The notes beneath the pieces are model-generated. The model worked only from the letters and a program-made list of their open reading frames with translations. It had not been told where the DNA came from and did no database searches. Positions 1-8,090 of a stretch of DNA of 64,000 bases are shown one piece after another. Source of the DNA: Bog-950 sp046329535. GTDB lineage: Bacteria; Bacteroidota; Bacteroidia; Chitinophagales; LD1. Position 1 is the stretch's first letter. Each line of letters opens with the position of its first letter. The position numbers and the translations under genes were made by a program. The DNA is taken from contig JAXLUN010000003.1 of the NCBI GenBank assembly GCA_046329535.1, positions 248,001 through 312,000 on the forward strand, read 5' to 3'.

Positions 1-347
1 CGGTCAAACTTGCCCTTCAGCACAATATCTTTACTGTTACCCAGATATTTTTTCAGGGTGGTACTTATCAGAAAACGATCGGCACTGTCAATCTCCACTT
101 CGGTTAGTCCGGTAGTAATGGAGTTGATAAACTTCTGATGATTGGTATTAAAGGGATTCAGCTTGCGCAGTAACTCTTCCTGCTTAGCCCAACTACCCAT
201 CGGGTATATCACCAGACAATCTTCAATGTCTTTAGCCAGCATGAACTTACCTTCCTTACTCTCGGCAAATTGCTTGCGCAGAACCGAAGGCAGTTTTACC
301 CTGCCTTTGTCATCCATGGTGCAATCAAACTGTCCTAGAAAATTCAT
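1..347 (-). CDS. mraZ: Transcriptional regulator MraZ (5' part; 3' end beyond window)
   Basis: The protein begins MNFLGQFDCTMDDKGRVKLP and about 115 residues are visible before the left edge. It shows both AbrB-like (SpoVT/MraZ) half-domains: the first centred on DDKGRVKLPSVLR and the second on DSADRFLISTTLKKYLG. The family is a DNA-binding repressor that starts the division and cell-wall (dcw) cluster and autoregulates it by binding repeated GTGG elements. The rest of the cluster should lie left of this window. The ATG at 345-347 matches the normal family start. A candidate operator and promoter lie just upstream. Confidence 0.95.
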   Translation of the reverse strand, partial: MNFLGQFDCTMDDKGRVKLPSVLRKQFAESKEGKFMLAKDIEDCLVIYPMGSWAKQEELLRKLNPFNTNHQKFINSITTGLTEVEIDSADRFLISTTLKKYLGNSKDIVLKGKFD

Positions 348-388
348 TCCGTGCTGTTTTTAAATACTGTGCAAATGAAAAGTTATTC

Positions 389-412
389 CCACAAAATTCC
401 ACTACCTACCAC
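389..412 (-). promoter_or_regulatory. MraZ operator: three GTGG boxes at 10-bp spacing
   Basis: On the minus strand GTGG occurs at 409-412, 399-402 and 389-392, exactly 10 bp apart, about 40 bp before the mraZ start and next to its candidate -7 element. Tandem GTGG/TGGG boxes with one-turn spacing are the known binding sites of MraZ, so this is probably its own operator. Two further plus-strand GTGG boxes, also 10 bp apart, lie at 484-487 and 494-497. Confidence 0.75.
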
Positions 413-441
413 TAAAATAGTCATTTATATTTTTCCACAAA
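412..441 (-). promoter_or_regulatory. Candidate mraZ promoter (TTTG-N18-TATTTTAG)
   Basis: The minus strand carries TTTG at 438-441, an 18-nt spacer and TATTTTAG at 412-419. This is one base off the Bacteroidota -7 consensus TAnnTTTG at the right distance. The -7 element abuts the first MraZ box, so bound MraZ would cover the start of transcription. Confidence 0.5.
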
Positions 442-569
442 CAAAAAATCAAACAAAAGCTAGTATCAGCCTATGTTTTAAGGGTGGTAAAAAGTGGTAA
501 TATTTTAAAAAAATACGTCCGATGTGGACAATTGTTTCGTTTTCCACAGCCTATTCACAGCTATCCACA
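431..569. other. Cluster of DnaA-box-like 9-mers in the tig-mraZ intergenic region
   Basis: The 348-bp gap between tig and mraZ holds five 9-mers resembling TTWTNCACA. They are TTTTCCACA at 431-439 and 540-548, CTATTCACA at 551-559, CTATCCACA at 561-569, and TTGTCCACA on the minus strand at 523-531. The last three plus-strand sites are spaced 11 and 10 bp. An A+T-rich stretch lies at about 498-516. They could be DnaA binding sites, either regulatory or part of an origin; the sequence alone cannot decide. Apart from these sites, the mraZ control elements and the tig terminator, nothing else is seen in the gap. Confidence 0.4.
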
Positions 570-640
570 GCTTAATAACATGGCAAACTCATAAAACTGG
601 CAGAAAGTGGGACGTCCGGGAAGGATATATAGACGGAAAT

Positions 641-668
641 AAAAAAGCCGCACCATTTCTGGTGCGGC
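641..668 (-). terminator. Rho-independent terminator of tig
   Basis: The arms GCCGCACC (647-654) and GGTGCGGC (661-668) pair perfectly around a 6-nt loop. On the minus strand the hairpin is followed by a run of six T, 28 bp after the tig stop. Confidence 0.9.
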
Positions 669-695
669 TCTAAAAAAATGTGATTGATAATACGT

Positions 696-2066
696 TTACT
701 GAGAAACGTTCTCCATCAATGCCTTAAACTCATCCAGAGAAACCTCTTTATCGCTTAAGTTTACTTTACTCTTTATATAGTTAAGAACCTTGTCTTCTAA
801 CAGTTGCTCACGGGTTTGCGATACCGTCTTCTTATCCGCCAGCTGTTTCTGCACAAACTGCTCTACCCACTCTTCGCCAATGTTCTTCAAGCCATAGCCG
901 TATAACTGCTGTATCACATTCATACGAACTTTATCGGTTACTTCCTCCGGAGTAATTTCTATACCTTGATCGGTAACCACCCTACGTTGAACCAGGTTCC
1001 AACGCAGCGATTTGGCAAATTGGGGATATTCTTTCTCTACATCTTCAGCCGAAATAGGATTCTCGTTCGTTACATCAATCCAACGCTTCAGAAACTCATC
1101 AGGCAACGGAAAATTGGCGTTTTCAATAATCGCTTTGTAAATGTCATTCACCAGATAGCTGTCGGTCTGTCCGTCAAAATACGACTCTAAATCACCTTTA
1201 ATACTGGCTCGCATTTCTGCTTCTGTTTTAGGACCGTTTTCTCCGTATACCTTCACAAAAAACTCTTCATTAATGGCAGCCGGTACCGAACGCGTAATAT
1301 TGTTCAGGGTTAATTTAAACTTGTCACCAACCGCATCCAGCTTGCTCAAATCATTCATGTTCAGAATATTCTTCGCCATACTCTCACGGTCTCGGTCCAT
1401 TAGATCAAATACGTTGTATTCAAAGCTTTCCTGTTTCTTCAAAGGTAATACCTGACTTTTGGCATCATCTTTCAATAAATCAGCTGAGATAGTAGTAACC
1501 GTGCTTACTCCGCCTTCACGTAAAGACCCATCTGCATTTATTTCCTCTACGGTAAATGTCAACACATCGCTTTCACCAATGCTTTCAGGATATTCATATA
1601 CGGCAAAACGTTTTTGAACACGAAGCATCTCTTCATCTACCATCTTTTCATCAGCCTTAATTCTATACTTACTGAAAGCCGGTGCCTTTTCTATAAACGA
1701 CAAATCAATAGCCGGTAATAAAGCTAGCTCATAAGAGAAGTCGATATCCTTCAGGGTATTAATATCAATATCCAGTTTCTGATCAACAGCCGGAATAGGA
1801 GAAGCGATAATGTCAATTTTATTCTCGCTGATATACTTATGAACCTCATCGTTCAGCAGTTTATTCAACTCTTCAACCAACACACCATTGCCATACATTT
1901 TCTTCACCATATCCATTGGTACCATTCCCGGACGGAAACCTTTGATCTGAACCTGTTTAGCCAGTTTTTTTATCTGTGCCTTTACAGTAGGCTCATAGTC
2001 TTCTTTCTTAAGACTAACGTGAAGTTTAGATAGAAGATTGTCTACTTTTTCCTGTGTAACTGTCAT
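696..2066 (-). CDS. tig: Trigger factor, ribosome-associated chaperone
   Basis: 456 residues, close to the usual length. The N-terminal ribosome-binding domain carries the signature loop KGFRPGMVPMDMVKKMYG near residues 42-59, followed by a conserved VEELN segment. The middle region occupies the place of the FKBP-type PPIase domain, but the usual catalytic-pocket segment (an IPGFE-like motif) is not recognisable, so prolyl isomerase activity may be weak or lost. The C-terminal half is the helical substrate-cradling domain. The protein binds at the ribosomal exit tunnel and shields nascent chains. It is a single-gene unit with its own terminator downstream and a tRNA-Leu terminator upstream. 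Confidence 0.93.
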   Translation of the reverse strand: MTVTQEKVDNLLSKLHVSLKKEDYEPTVKAQIKKLAKQVQIKGFRPGMVPMDMVKKMYGNGVLVEELNKLLNDEVHKYISENKIDIIASPIPAVDQKLDIDINTLKDIDFSYELALLPAIDLSFIEKAPAFSKYRIKADEKMVDEEMLRVQKRFAVYEYPESIGESDVLTFTVEEINADGSLREGGVSTVTTISADLLKDDAKSQVLPLKKQESFEYNVFDLMDRDRESMAKNILNMNDLSKLDAVGDKFKLTLNNITRSVPAAINEEFFVKVYGENGPKTEAEMRASIKGDLESYFDGQTDSYLVNDIYKAIIENANFPLPDEFLKRWIDVTNENPISAEDVEKEYPQFAKSLRWNLVQRRVVTDQGIEITPEEVTDKVRMNVIQQLYGYGLKNIGEEWVEQFVQKQLADKKTVSQTREQLLEDKVLNYIKSKVNLSDKEVSLDEFKALMENVSQ

Positions 2067-2100
2067 GATTGAAATTTATTTGTAGGGATATTTTTGTGCT

Positions 2101-2139
2101 TGTAAAAAGCGGAAAACAAACTGCTTTGTTTTCCGCTTT
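2101..2139 (-). terminator. Terminator between tRNA-Leu and tig
   Basis: A 15-bp perfect stem (2106-2120 with 2125-2139) around the loop CTGC. On the minus strand it is followed by TTTTTACA, so it ends the tRNA-Leu transcript before tig. T-rich sequence on the other side also makes it plausible on the plus strand. Confidence 0.8.
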
Positions 2140-2151
2140 ATGTTTTTTATG

Positions 2152-2233
2152 TGCGGGCGGAGGGACTTGAACCCCCATGCCGTGAGGCGCTAGATCCTAA
2201 GTCTAGTGCGTCTGCCAATTTCGCCACGCCCGC
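2152..2233 (-). tRNA. tRNA-Leu (anticodon UAG)
   Basis: 82-nt class II tRNA. The acceptor stem GCGGGCG pairs with CGCCCGC, with discriminator A. The anticodon loop CTTAGGA sits in a CTAGA/TCTAG stem and reads UAG. There is a short variable arm and a TTCAAGT T-loop. CCA is not encoded. Confidence 0.97.
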
Positions 2234-2259
2234 ATTCAATGAACTCCCTTTTTTGAAAA

Positions 2260-2273
2260 GGACTGCAAAACTA
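2260..2273 (-). promoter_or_regulatory. tRNA-Leu promoter -7 element with GCAGTCC extension
   Basis: The minus strand reads TAGTTTTG (2266-2273), a perfect TAnnTTTG, followed by CAGTCC. The same extension occurs at the infA promoter. No clear TTTG was seen at the expected upstream distance, so only the -7 part is firm. Confidence 0.55.
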
Positions 2274-2314
2274 AAAATTCAACCCAAAAATAAAAGTGGA
2301 TAGTTAAAACTGTT

Positions 2315-3196
2315 TTATACCGCCACCTCGCCTGCAATATGCGGGTGCGGATTATAGTCTGTCAGCGTAAAGTCTTCGTATTTAAAATCGAAAATTCCCT
2401 GCACCTCTTTATTAATGTTCATGGTAGGCAATGGCCGGCAATCGCGGCTCAATTGAAGTTTAGCCTGCTCCACATGGTTGCTGTACAAATGCACATCGCC
2501 AAACGTATGTACAAAATCGCCCAGCCCTAAACCGCAAACCTGGGCTACCATCATAGTGAGCAGAGCATACGAGGCAATATTAAACGGAACGCCCAGAAAC
2601 ACATCGGCACTGCGCTGATACAGTTGACAACTTAATTTACCATCACTTACATAAAACTGAAACATAGTGTGGCAGGGTGGCAAAGCCATCGAATCTATAT
2701 AGGGAACATTCCAGGCGCTTACAATCAACCTGCGCGAATCCGGATTCTTTTTAATCTGTGCAATTAAATTAGAAATCTGGTCAACGCTCTTTCCATCCGG
2801 AGCTGGCCAACTTCTCCACTGGTAACCATACACCGGGCCCAGCTCCCCCCATTTTTGGGCAAAATCATCATCGCTGGCAATTCGCTGCGCAAAGGCTTTA
2901 ATGTCTTCACCGGCAAAATCGGCACTCTGCTTATACTTGGCGTAAGGCCAGTCATCCCAGATACGCACTCCGTTTTTACACAAATACTGAATGTTTGAAT
3001 CGCCATTCAAAAACCACAGTAACTCCTGAATAATAGCCTTGGTAAAAAGTTTCTTGGTAGTCAGCAACGGAAAACCATCCTGCAAATTAAATCGCATCTG
3101 GTATCCGAACACACTGTAAGTGCCCGTGCCCGTACGGTCATCTTTCCAAACTCCTTGATCTATAATATGCTGTAGTAAATCGTGGTATTGCTGCAT
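2315..3196 (-). CDS. thyA: Thymidylate synthase
   Basis: 293 residues. ThyA methylates dUMP to dTMP using 5,10-methylenetetrahydrofolate. The N-terminal phosphate-binding loop DDRTGTGT includes Arg21. The LWFLNGDSN helix is present, and the catalytic cysteine is Cys175 in LPPCHTMFQFYV. The QRSADVFLGVPFNIASYALL segment and the C-terminal PHPHI region are intact. It is slightly longer than the 264-residue E. coli enzyme because of an insertion near residues 85-115, as in many ThyA proteins. No dihydrofolate reductase gene is adjacent. A terminator separates it from the upstream lipoprotein gene, so it is probably transcribed alone. Confidence 0.97.
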   Translation of the reverse strand: MQQYHDLLQHIIDQGVWKDDRTGTGTYSVFGYQMRFNLQDGFPLLTTKKLFTKAIIQELLWFLNGDSNIQYLCKNGVRIWDDWPYAKYKQSADFAGEDIKAFAQRIASDDDFAQKWGELGPVYGYQWRSWPAPDGKSVDQISNLIAQIKKNPDSRRLIVSAWNVPYIDSMALPPCHTMFQFYVSDGKLSCQLYQRSADVFLGVPFNIASYALLTMMVAQVCGLGLGDFVHTFGDVHLYSNHVEQAKLQLSRDCRPLPTMNINKEVQGIFDFKYEDFTLTDYNPHPHIAGEVAV

Positions 3197-3213
3197 GAGG
3201 TAACAAAAATAAA

Positions 3214-3243
3214 AATATCGTCCCGATACTTCGAGACGATATT
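3214..3243 (-). terminator. Terminator after the DUF4349 gene
   Basis: The arms AATATCGTC (3214-3222) and GACGATATT (3235-3243) flank a 12-nt loop. On the minus strand the hairpin runs into TTTATTTTT. It lies just after the lipoprotein stop and just before thyA. Confidence 0.65.
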
Positions 3244-3266
3244 CACCGCTTGTGGAAAGGCCCCGT

Positions 3267-4133
3267 CTACTTCTTCTTCATATATCTTCTGTAAACAAAC
3301 ACCATCCCTATTCCCCAAATTATCAGAAACGGCCAAACGCGCACCAGCACAATCAGTAAATCTACAAGGCTTCTCCAGCCTCTTACAAAAGCCTCTTTCA
3401 GGTTCGAGAAAAATCCGGTTTCCGGCTCGGGGGTGTAATCCAGTTTCTGATACATGTTCAGCGTAATGGTTGAATAGCCCACCTGGTCTTTCAATAACTT
3501 GAGACGACCTTCTGCGGCTTCAATCTCTTCGCGTATCACGCGCAACTTATCTTCCACTTCCAGTATATCGGCTACCTTGTTCGACTGCTTGAGCAGTGCA
3601 ATGTAACGCTGCTCCACTTCCTTTTTGGTTTTGAGCCGGGCCTGTATATCTACAAACTGTGCCGTTACATCTTCGGCTGTAATATTCATGTAATTAGTGT
3701 AGATAGATTCGCGCATCAACTCTTCCATCAGCTTATCAAACTGAGCAGCGGGCACACGAATCACCAGATTGCTTTCTATCTGATACGATGAAGTGGCTTT
3801 ATTGTCACTGCCAAAATAAGCGGCATACTGTTTCACCAGCGCAGCTATCCTTTCATGGCTCCGCTCCAGCTCCTTCACCTGAAACTGCACATTGGCATTT
3901 TTAATAATCTGCGTAGCCGTCTTTACGGATGTAGACTCCTGCGCGGCTATCGGCAGGTCTTGTCCGGGTGTGGTCGCTGACTCATCGCGCTTATAATTTC
4001 CCGATGGCTCTTCAACAGCTACCGAGGACATCACAGAACTTTTCTGCTCAACGCTGGCTTCTGCAGGCAATTGAGCCTTGTTCTGGCATCCGAAAAAAAT
4101 GAGTGTAAATAAAAGCAGGGGCAGGCGTTTCAT
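3267..4133 (-). CDS. DUF4349-family lipoprotein with C-terminal membrane anchor
   Basis: 288 residues from the chosen start MKRLPLLLFTLIFFGCQNK. This gives a lipoprotein signal with the lipobox FFGC and Cys15 as the lipidated residue; the frame stays open further upstream, but without a signal there. After a low-complexity linker comes a DUF4349-like core. It has a conserved strand (IIKNANVQFQVKELERS), a VIRVPAAQFDKLMEEL segment and a helical coiled-coil section (residues about 175-225) rich in Glu, Lys and Leu. One strong transmembrane helix lies near the C-terminus, followed by the basic tail RRYMKKK. The function of the family is not established. The gene stands alone between two terminator/spacer regions. 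Confidence 0.8.
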   Translation of the reverse strand: MKRLPLLLFTLIFFGCQNKAQLPAEASVEQKSSVMSSVAVEEPSGNYKRDESATTPGQDLPIAAQESTSVKTATQIIKNANVQFQVKELERSHERIAALVKQYAAYFGSDNKATSSYQIESNLVIRVPAAQFDKLMEELMRESIYTNYMNITAEDVTAQFVDIQARLKTKKEVEQRYIALLKQSNKVADILEVEDKLRVIREEIEAAEGRLKLLKDQVGYSTITLNMYQKLDYTPEPETGFFSNLKEAFVRGWRSLVDLLIVLVRVWPFLIIWGIGMVFVYRRYMKKK

Positions 4134-4240
4134 AGCTGTAGTTTTAGTTTTAACCATGATGTATAAACGAAAACATTCCATAAAATGGTATAAAGCCAAA
4201 TTGTAAGTCCTCCGAAATGCCGTATCAAAAAAACAACAGC

Positions 4241-6466
4241 TTATCTAATCAAACTTACATTCCCCACAACCTTCTTCATTGCTTCAGAACATTCGTTGTA
4301 ATATTCGATATAGTAAACAAATACACTGACTGGTTGAGCGGTGTTTCTGTACGTACCATTCCAACCCTCTGATATAGTAGTGGACTCAAAGACAAGTTCT
4401 CCCCAGCGATTATATACACGCATCAAAAACCTACCTGTAGAACAATAGGAAATAGCCCTGAAGACATCATTTTTACCATCACCATTCGGTGAAAAAGCCG
4501 TAGGTATTGCCAGAGCGCACTCATCACTATGTACCTCAACATTGATTTGATCGGTAGAGCTTCCGCAGGAATTACTAGCAGTAACAGAATAAACTCCGCT
4601 GCCGCTTACAAAATAAAAGCTATCGATGGAATTATCCTGCCATACATACTGAGCATTCGTATTCGAAAGGGTAAGCAAAAGGCCATTTCCGCAAACACTT
4701 GTATCACTTCCTAAATTTAATACTGGAGGTATTCCGGAATTGATGACTACCGTATCTCTGCTTCTGCAATTTACTGTATCCCATACCTCTACCCAATAAA
4801 CACCAGGAGCAGAAGCATAAATAGTATTAGTGATTTGACCCGTACTCCATAATAAATTAGAAGCTGTAGTAACTGGTTGCAATAAAGTGGAATCCCCGTT
4901 ACAAATGGAAGAACCGACACCCAATTCAACTGCGGGAGGCACTATTTGACTAAGAACAATTGAATCCCGAAAAGCTCCGCAAGCGTTCGAATTCTCGGCC
5001 CAGTACACACCCGGATTGTTCACCACAATCTGATAGCCCGAAACACCAGTACTCCATAGAGCATTTTGCCCACCTGCATCAATTGTTCTGGAAAAAATAC
5101 CGCAATAAGCAGTATCACCCCCAAGAGTAAAGGAAGGAGCGCTAGCCGTATAACCAATCGTCACACTATCTTTTCCCACACATCCATTGCTGCTCGTAAC
5201 AGTAACAGAATATACTCCGGCACTGGTCACATTATAGGTAGCGGAGGTAGTGGCATCCTGCCACAAATAGTTGCTGTTAATTTGGGTGGCATCAAGCTGA
5301 ATACTTTGCCCGTTGCACAAAACAGAATCCGGTCCTAAATTGACCCCTAAAAGATTATTCGTAGCAATTGAAATTGAATCGCTCACTGTACCGCATACGT
5401 TACTCACACTCGCCCAATAAGTACCTGCAGTATTGACGGTAATCTGCCCCGAAGTAACACCCGTGCTCCATATGGCGTTGGGATTTCCCGTGCTAAGCAC
5501 TTGTGAAAAACTTCCACAATAGGCGGTGTCATTACCTAATGAGAAAGTTGGTGGAGGTGAAATTTGATAAATATTGATTGTATCATTTACTACACCACAT
5601 CCACTGCTGTAGGATGCGGAATAAGTTCCGGGCGTGGTTACAGTAATTTGTGACCCTGTTGTTCCAGTACTCCAAACGGTGCTTGCGTCTCCTGTAACTA
5701 AAGTTCTGCTAAAGTTACCACAATAGGTAGTATCATTTCCTAAAGATAATGGAGTGGTAGTTGGGGTTACTGAAATGTCATCAAAGAAATAATAGGCATA
5801 AGGCCGATTGCTTCCAAATGTTTGAATTTGTGTATTGGCATCGGTTCTGAAATTACCTATCGACATGTAAGTATATGCTTGAGTAGGTGTAAAACTGAAA
5901 GTATAATATGTCCAGGCAGAATTTGAAATTACAGAGGTTAACTCGAGTTGTGGTGTTATTCCCGATATAATATTATAACCTGATTGAGTTAAGGCTGAAG
6001 TGGAAAAATAGATTCCCATATTATTGGAATGATAAATATACTGAACAGGACTGCCTCCTGTAGTCCAGAAAGAAATATTGTAGGTGGTTCCCGGTGTTAA
6101 TGGGCAATTAAATTGAGTCATTAAATATTCCCGATACTCTGCAAGTTGGAGATGATAAGTTACTAAGCCGGCACAACGATCTCCCGTATGAGGCTGTGTA
6201 GTTCCCATAAATGAATTTGGGAGTATAGCTTGACCTGTTGAAAAATAGCTGAAAAGATCAGGCGTGGCCATAAGGTTTGCAGGGCAGGGTGAACCGGCAG
6301 GATTCAGCCAACCGGTAGCATTGGTAATTTCACAACCCCAATAGGGTTCTGCTGAAACAGTTTCAAAGCTCGGGTTTGTAACTAGATTCTGTGCAATGGA
6401 AGGGCTGTAAAGACTAAATGATATAAACGTTATAAACGTTATCTTTTTCAATATTGATATTATCAT
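4241..6466 (-). CDS. Secreted protein with six Ig-like repeats and type B T9SS sorting domain
   Basis: 741 residues from the chosen Met (MIISILKKITFITF); a Met six codons upstream is also possible. A signal peptide ends near SIAQ. Next is a roughly 210-residue jelly-roll-like region beginning LVTNPSFE, typical of carbohydrate-binding-like modules. Six repeats of about 65 residues follow, each starting near LGxDTxYC and ending xGVYxxxxxNxCG, with paired cysteines. The last 90 residues hold AIPTAFSPNGDGKNDVF and VYNRWGELVFES, the type B (CHU_C/gliding-associated) signal for T9SS export. The protein is expected on or beyond the outer membrane. Ligand and function are unknown. It follows the flippase gene at short distance, so co-transcription is possible. 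Confidence 0.85.
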   Translation of the reverse strand: MIISILKKITFITFISFSLYSPSIAQNLVTNPSFETVSAEPYWGCEITNATGWLNPAGSPCPANLMATPDLFSYFSTGQAILPNSFMGTTQPHTGDRCAGLVTYHLQLAEYREYLMTQFNCPLTPGTTYNISFWTTGGSPVQYIYHSNNMGIYFSTSALTQSGYNIISGITPQLELTSVISNSAWTYYTFSFTPTQAYTYMSIGNFRTDANTQIQTFGSNRPYAYYFFDDISVTPTTTPLSLGNDTTYCGNFSRTLVTGDASTVWSTGTTGSQITVTTPGTYSASYSSGCGVVNDTINIYQISPPPTFSLGNDTAYCGSFSQVLSTGNPNAIWSTGVTSGQITVNTAGTYWASVSNVCGTVSDSISIATNNLLGVNLGPDSVLCNGQSIQLDATQINSNYLWQDATTSATYNVTSAGVYSVTVTSSNGCVGKDSVTIGYTASAPSFTLGGDTAYCGIFSRTIDAGGQNALWSTGVSGYQIVVNNPGVYWAENSNACGAFRDSIVLSQIVPPAVELGVGSSICNGDSTLLQPVTTASNLLWSTGQITNTIYASAPGVYWVEVWDTVNCRSRDTVVINSGIPPVLNLGSDTSVCGNGLLLTLSNTNAQYVWQDNSIDSFYFVSGSGVYSVTASNSCGSSTDQINVEVHSDECALAIPTAFSPNGDGKNDVFRAISYCSTGRFLMRVYNRWGELVFESTTISEGWNGTYRNTAQPVSVFVYYIEYYNECSEAMKKVVGNVSLIR

Positions 6467-6503
6467 ACGATTTGGAATAATCAATACAAAATAAGAAATG
6501 TAT

Positions 6504-7982
6504 CTAGAATGGAAACAATTTTCGGGTGGTTCCTATAATTCCTTTTAACTCTGGAGCTAACCTTAAAAAGTATATACCCATCAAATAAAGGGTAGTGATT
6601 ATAGCAGTCCTCAGGGCAATATTAATTAAAGCCGAATTCAAGATAGGTATCAGCCAGTTAACCAGTAAACAAGATATAATCAATGAAATAATATAGAAGG
6701 TCTGCCGATTATAAGGCTGTAAATTAAAGTTTCGGTATACAATCAAATATTTGGATACAAAATAGAGAAAAGCTGAGATTGCAGTGGCCATTGCAGCCCC
6801 ATTAATTCCATAAATTGGAACTAGAGCTACGTTCATAGCAAAGGAGAAAAGGACCACCCCAATTAATAGAATCCCTCCTTTCCAAAAATTTTTAGAGCTA
6901 AAAATAATTTGACTGTTAGCCCCTCCTGCAATATTAAATAAGGCGCCAATACTTATTATATAAACCACCTCCAATCCACCCGAATACTTAGGCGGTAGAA
7001 ACTGTAGCAAAAATTGAATATTCGTAACAATTCCTGCAAAAATCAATCCTCCTATCAGCAAAAGGTATTTTGCCGACTGGTAGTATATCTTCTTAACCTC
7101 GTCCAGTTCATCATGTGCTAAAGCGTGCGATATTTTAGTTCCGGCAATTCTATCCAGGGCGTTCATTGGTGCCTCAATAATATTCGGTATAAAAGCCGCT
7201 ATAGTATAAATACCAACTAACTCAAGTTTAAAATACTTCGCTATTACCAGTGAATCAATAAACTTGATTCCTAAAGATGCCACAGAAACAAAACTCATCC
7301 ACAAACCAAAAGTGAACATCTCACGAAAAGCACCGTTAGCCAGCAACTTGTAGTTAATTCGAATACTGGGGCGGTCAACATAAAAAACATAGGCTAGCAA
7401 ACAGAAAAATTGTATTCCATAAACGCCAACAAACAGAAATACAAATAATCCTATGCTTATGAACTTGATGAAATAAAGAGTGAATAAGATAATTGAGAGT
7501 ATCCGAATTAGTATCTCATTAAAAAGTGCGGGGAATGTGCTTTTAAAAAGGGAATTGCAGTATAAAGTCAATACGGCATTAAATCCTATAATAAAACTAA
7601 GTGGTAGTACATATAGGTAATACTCCGTAAATAGTTTCGATTGTTGTTGATAGGTTTGTATAAAGTATCCTTTAGCAAGTAGTAGAATAGTAAACATGAC
7701 CACCATACCGGTAAGCATAAACAAGAGTATGAGGCCGAAAAAACCATTATGACCGTTTTTTTCATTTCTGAAAACAGGAAAATAACGAACGGTTATGGTG
7801 CCAATTCCTAATGGGAGAAACACACCTACCAAAGAAGACAAACTGAACAAAACTCTGGTTAATCCAATTTCCTCCGCACTGAGAAAGTGCGGTTGTATGT
7901 ATAGTAAGCTGGCAAAACCGAGCAACAACCCGGCAAAAGTTACAATGGTGTTTTTTAAGCCTTGCCTTTGTATAATTCCCAT
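6504..7982 (-). CDS. Polysaccharide/oligosaccharide flippase (MATE/Wzx superfamily)
   Basis: 492 residues from the start MGIIQRQGLKNTIVTF; an ATG nine codons upstream gives only an extra tail. The chain has about 14 hydrophobic helices, and the N-terminal segment is typical of Bacteroidota lipopolysaccharide/O-unit flippases. The family moves lipid-linked oligosaccharides across the inner membrane, reading an undecaprenyl-linked substrate on the cytoplasmic side. The neighbouring deacetylase, glycosyltransferases and carbamoyltransferase support a role in exporting a surface glycan. The exact substrate cannot be read from the sequence. It is divergent from the kelch gene at 8091. Confidence 0.85.
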   Translation of the reverse strand: MGIIQRQGLKNTIVTFAGLLLGFASLLYIQPHFLSAEEIGLTRVLFSLSSLVGVFLPLGIGTITVRYFPVFRNEKNGHNGFFGLILLFMLTGMVVMFTILLLAKGYFIQTYQQQSKLFTEYYLYVLPLSFIIGFNAVLTLYCNSLFKSTFPALFNEILIRILSIILFTLYFIKFISIGLFVFLFVGVYGIQFFCLLAYVFYVDRPSIRINYKLLANGAFREMFTFGLWMSFVSVASLGIKFIDSLVIAKYFKLELVGIYTIAAFIPNIIEAPMNALDRIAGTKISHALAHDELDEVKKIYYQSAKYLLLIGGLIFAGIVTNIQFLLQFLPPKYSGGLEVVYIISIGALFNIAGGANSQIIFSSKNFWKGGILLIGVVLFSFAMNVALVPIYGINGAAMATAISAFLYFVSKYLIVYRNFNLQPYNRQTFYIISLIISCLLVNWLIPILNSALINIALRTAIITTLYLMGIYFLRLAPELKGIIGTTRKLFPF

Positions 7983-8040
7983 TGCCACAAATCTAAGAAG
8001 CAACGCCAAAATACCGCATTAGAATCTTGTACAATTTCAT

Positions 8041-8071
8041 TTTGACATTAATTATCCTTTTCATATACTTG
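8041..8071 (+). promoter_or_regulatory. Promoter of the kelch gene (TTTG-N19-TATACTTG)
   Basis: TTTG at 8041-8044, a 19-nt spacer and TATACTTG at 8064-8071, one base off TAnnTTTG, with the ATG at 8091. The spacing matches the other promoters in this window. The GCnnTCC extension of the translation-gene promoters is absent. Confidence 0.65.
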
Positions 8072-8090
8072 TATAAACAAAAAAAGCACC

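Noticed and set aside
3214..3243. Palindrome as an insertion-sequence end or REP element
   Set aside because: A single copy with a T-rich tail right after a stop codon; a terminator explains it.
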